Part shown: positions 6,005 to 6,677 of the stretch, piece after piece
Layout: each line of letters opens with the position of its first letter
Numbering within the stretch: the stretch's first letter is position 1
From: Desulfobacterales bacterium
GTDB lineage: Bacteria > Desulfobacterota > Desulfobacteria > Desulfobacterales > Desulfobacteraceae
Length of the DNA: 6,677 nucleotides
Reading direction: 5' to 3'
Assembly: GCA_022361095.1 (NCBI GenBank)
Contig: JAKSBO010001077.1
Coordinates: forward strand, 1-6,677
Translations under genes and position numbers: made by a program
Notes under the pieces: generated by a model
Databases searched by the model: none
Seen by the model: only the letters and a program-made list of their open reading frames with translations
What the model was told of the DNA's origin: nothing

Positions 6005-6021
6005 AAGCAAAACCGGTACCA
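6005..6021 (-). promoter_or_regulatory. Sigma-54 (-24/-12) promoter upstream of the kinase operon
   Basis: On the minus strand the sequence reads TGGTAC-CGGTT-TTGCTT. The invariant GG (6020-6019) and GC (6008-6007) are exactly 10 nt apart. Compared with TGGCAC-N5-TTGCW only one base differs (C to T at the fourth position). Transcription would start near 5996, giving a leader of about 80 nt before the kinase gene. Because the operon encodes a sigma-54 activator, self-activation is a natural reading. No clear activator-binding dyad was identified upstream. Confidence 0.65.
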
Positions 6022-6046
6022 AAAGCAATCAATATATTTCCCTGTA

Positions 6047-6075
6047 TTGAATTTACATGATGAATATTTTATCCT
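6047..6075 (+). promoter_or_regulatory. Candidate sigma-70 promoter for the DUF362 gene
   Basis: TTGAAT (6047-6052) and TATCCT (6070-6075) on the plus strand are 17 nt apart, with 8 of 12 consensus matches. Transcription would start near 6082, immediately before the first AGGAG. The site lies 26 nt upstream of the divergent sigma-54 promoter, where an NtrC-type activator or IHF might bind, so the two directions could influence each other. Confidence 0.3.
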
Positions 6076-6120
6076 TATACGCATAGGAGTTCAGGAACCA
6101 TGCCAAAACAGGAGAATCTA

Positions 6121-6677
6121 ATGGGTGCCGATGTATTTTTCATAGACATGACCGCCACATCAAGGGAGAACCTGCCCGCCAAACTGGACCGCCTGGTCAC
6201 CACGGCAGGGCTTGATGACGTTCTGGACAACAATGATCTGACTGCCGTCAAGGTGCATTTTGGTGAACAGGGAAATACGGCTTATATCCAGCCTGTTCTT
6301 ATCCGAAAAATTATCCGGGCAATCAGAAAAGCCGATGCCACACCTTTTCTGACCGATGCCAACACCCTATACGTGGGCACCCGGTCTGATGCAGTGTCCC
6401 ATATCAAGACCGCGGTGGAAAACGGATTTTCCTATTCGTCCATGGATGCAGCCCCTTTAATCATTGCCGACGGCCTGTTCGGAAAAAGCGAAACCGCTGT
6501 CCAGGTCAACCTCAAACACAACCGGGACGTATTTATCGGATCGGAAATTATCAATGCCAACGCGCTGGTGGCACTGGCCCATTTTAAGGGGCATGAGCTG
6601 TCCGGATTCGGCGGCACCCTTAAAAACCTGGGGATGGGATGTGCATCCCGCCGGGGAAAACTGGATCAGCATTCCAA
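6121..6677 (+). CDS. DUF362-family Fe-S centre protein, partial (C-terminus beyond the window)
   Basis: This is the N-terminal 185 residues of a DUF362 protein, the family often annotated as uncharacterised Fe-S centre protein. Members usually carry a C-terminal pair of [4Fe-4S] ferredoxin clusters, which would lie beyond the window end and cannot be seen. Matching blocks are VFFIDM (5-10), VKVHFGEQGNTAYI (43-56), LTDANTLYVGTR (77-88), IIADG (114-118) and AHFKGHELSGFGGTLKN (153-169) followed by LGMGCASRRGK (170-180). The physiological role is unknown; an electron-transfer function is inferred from the family. Two starts are possible. The ATG at 6121 has AGGAG 6 nt upstream and gives the short lead-in before VFFIDM usual in the family. 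The ATG at 6100, with AGGAG 10 nt upstream, would add seven residues. The gene is divergent from the kinase operon, sharing a 206-nt control region. Confidence 0.88.
   Translation, partial: MGADVFFIDMTATSRENLPAKLDRLVTTAGLDDVLDNNDLTAVKVHFGEQGNTAYIQPVLIRKIIRAIRKADATPFLTDANTLYVGTRSDAVSHIKTAVENGFSYSSMDAAPLIIADGLFGKSETAVQVNLKHNRDVFIGSEIINANALVALAHFKGHELSGFGGTLKNLGMGCASRRGKLDQHS

Noticed and set aside
6432..6672. Short minus-strand frames opposite the DUF362 gene
   Set aside because: They are antisense to a strongly recognisable coding sequence and have no protein features.

Overview
The window looks like a chromosomal segment of a sulfate-reducing deltaproteobacterium of the Desulfobacterales type (Desulfobacter/Desulfobacula/Desulfobacterium-like). 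This assignment is an inference from gene content: moderate GC, a DUF362 Fe-S protein, purine-pathway PurH activities split over two genes, and a sigma-54 two-component system. No rRNA, tRNA, CRISPR array or intact mobile element was seen.

Layout. Six genes lie on the minus strand and one partial gene on the plus strand. Read in the direction of minus-strand transcription they are: (1) a membrane histidine kinase (5914-4475); (2) a small lipoprotein with a C-terminal coiled coil (4389-3661); (3) an NtrC-type sigma-54 response regulator (3664-2303), which overlaps the lipoprotein gene by 4 bp; (4) a YkgJ/CxxCxxCC-family cysteine-rich protein (1979-1290); (5) a stand-alone IMP cyclohydrolase (1189-506); (6) the start of a stand-alone AICAR formyltransferase (501 downward). 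The kinase gene is divergent from a DUF362-family Fe-S protein gene (6121 onward) that runs off the right end.

The most interesting unit is genes 1-3. Their order, kinase then lipoprotein then sigma-54 regulator, matches qseE-qseG-qseF (glrK-yfhG-glrR) of enteric bacteria. The resemblance extends to sequence: the kinase H-box region, the receiver-domain TAHG-IPDAV stretch, and the coiled-coil tail of the lipoprotein. About 90 bp upstream of the kinase gene there is a near-consensus -24/-12 (sigma-54) promoter, TGGTAC-N5-TTGCT, plus a reasonable sigma-70 promoter closer in. The operon therefore probably autoregulates through its own sigma-54 activator. A long stem-loop of about 26 bp sits in the kinase-lipoprotein gap, and part of its sequence recurs just upstream of the YkgJ-family gene.

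The left end needs caution. Bases 1-127 are a perfect reverse complement of 140-266 around a 12-nt spacer, in the middle of the AICAR formyltransferase gene. The plus-strand copy reads through to the conserved Val-Ile-Val-Lys-His, while the minus-strand copy hits a stop at the fold. This looks like a fold-back (hairpin) artefact at a contig end rather than a gene end. A second caution is in the lipoprotein gene, where about 24 codons look as if they are read in the wrong frame, with candidate compensating shifts on either side.
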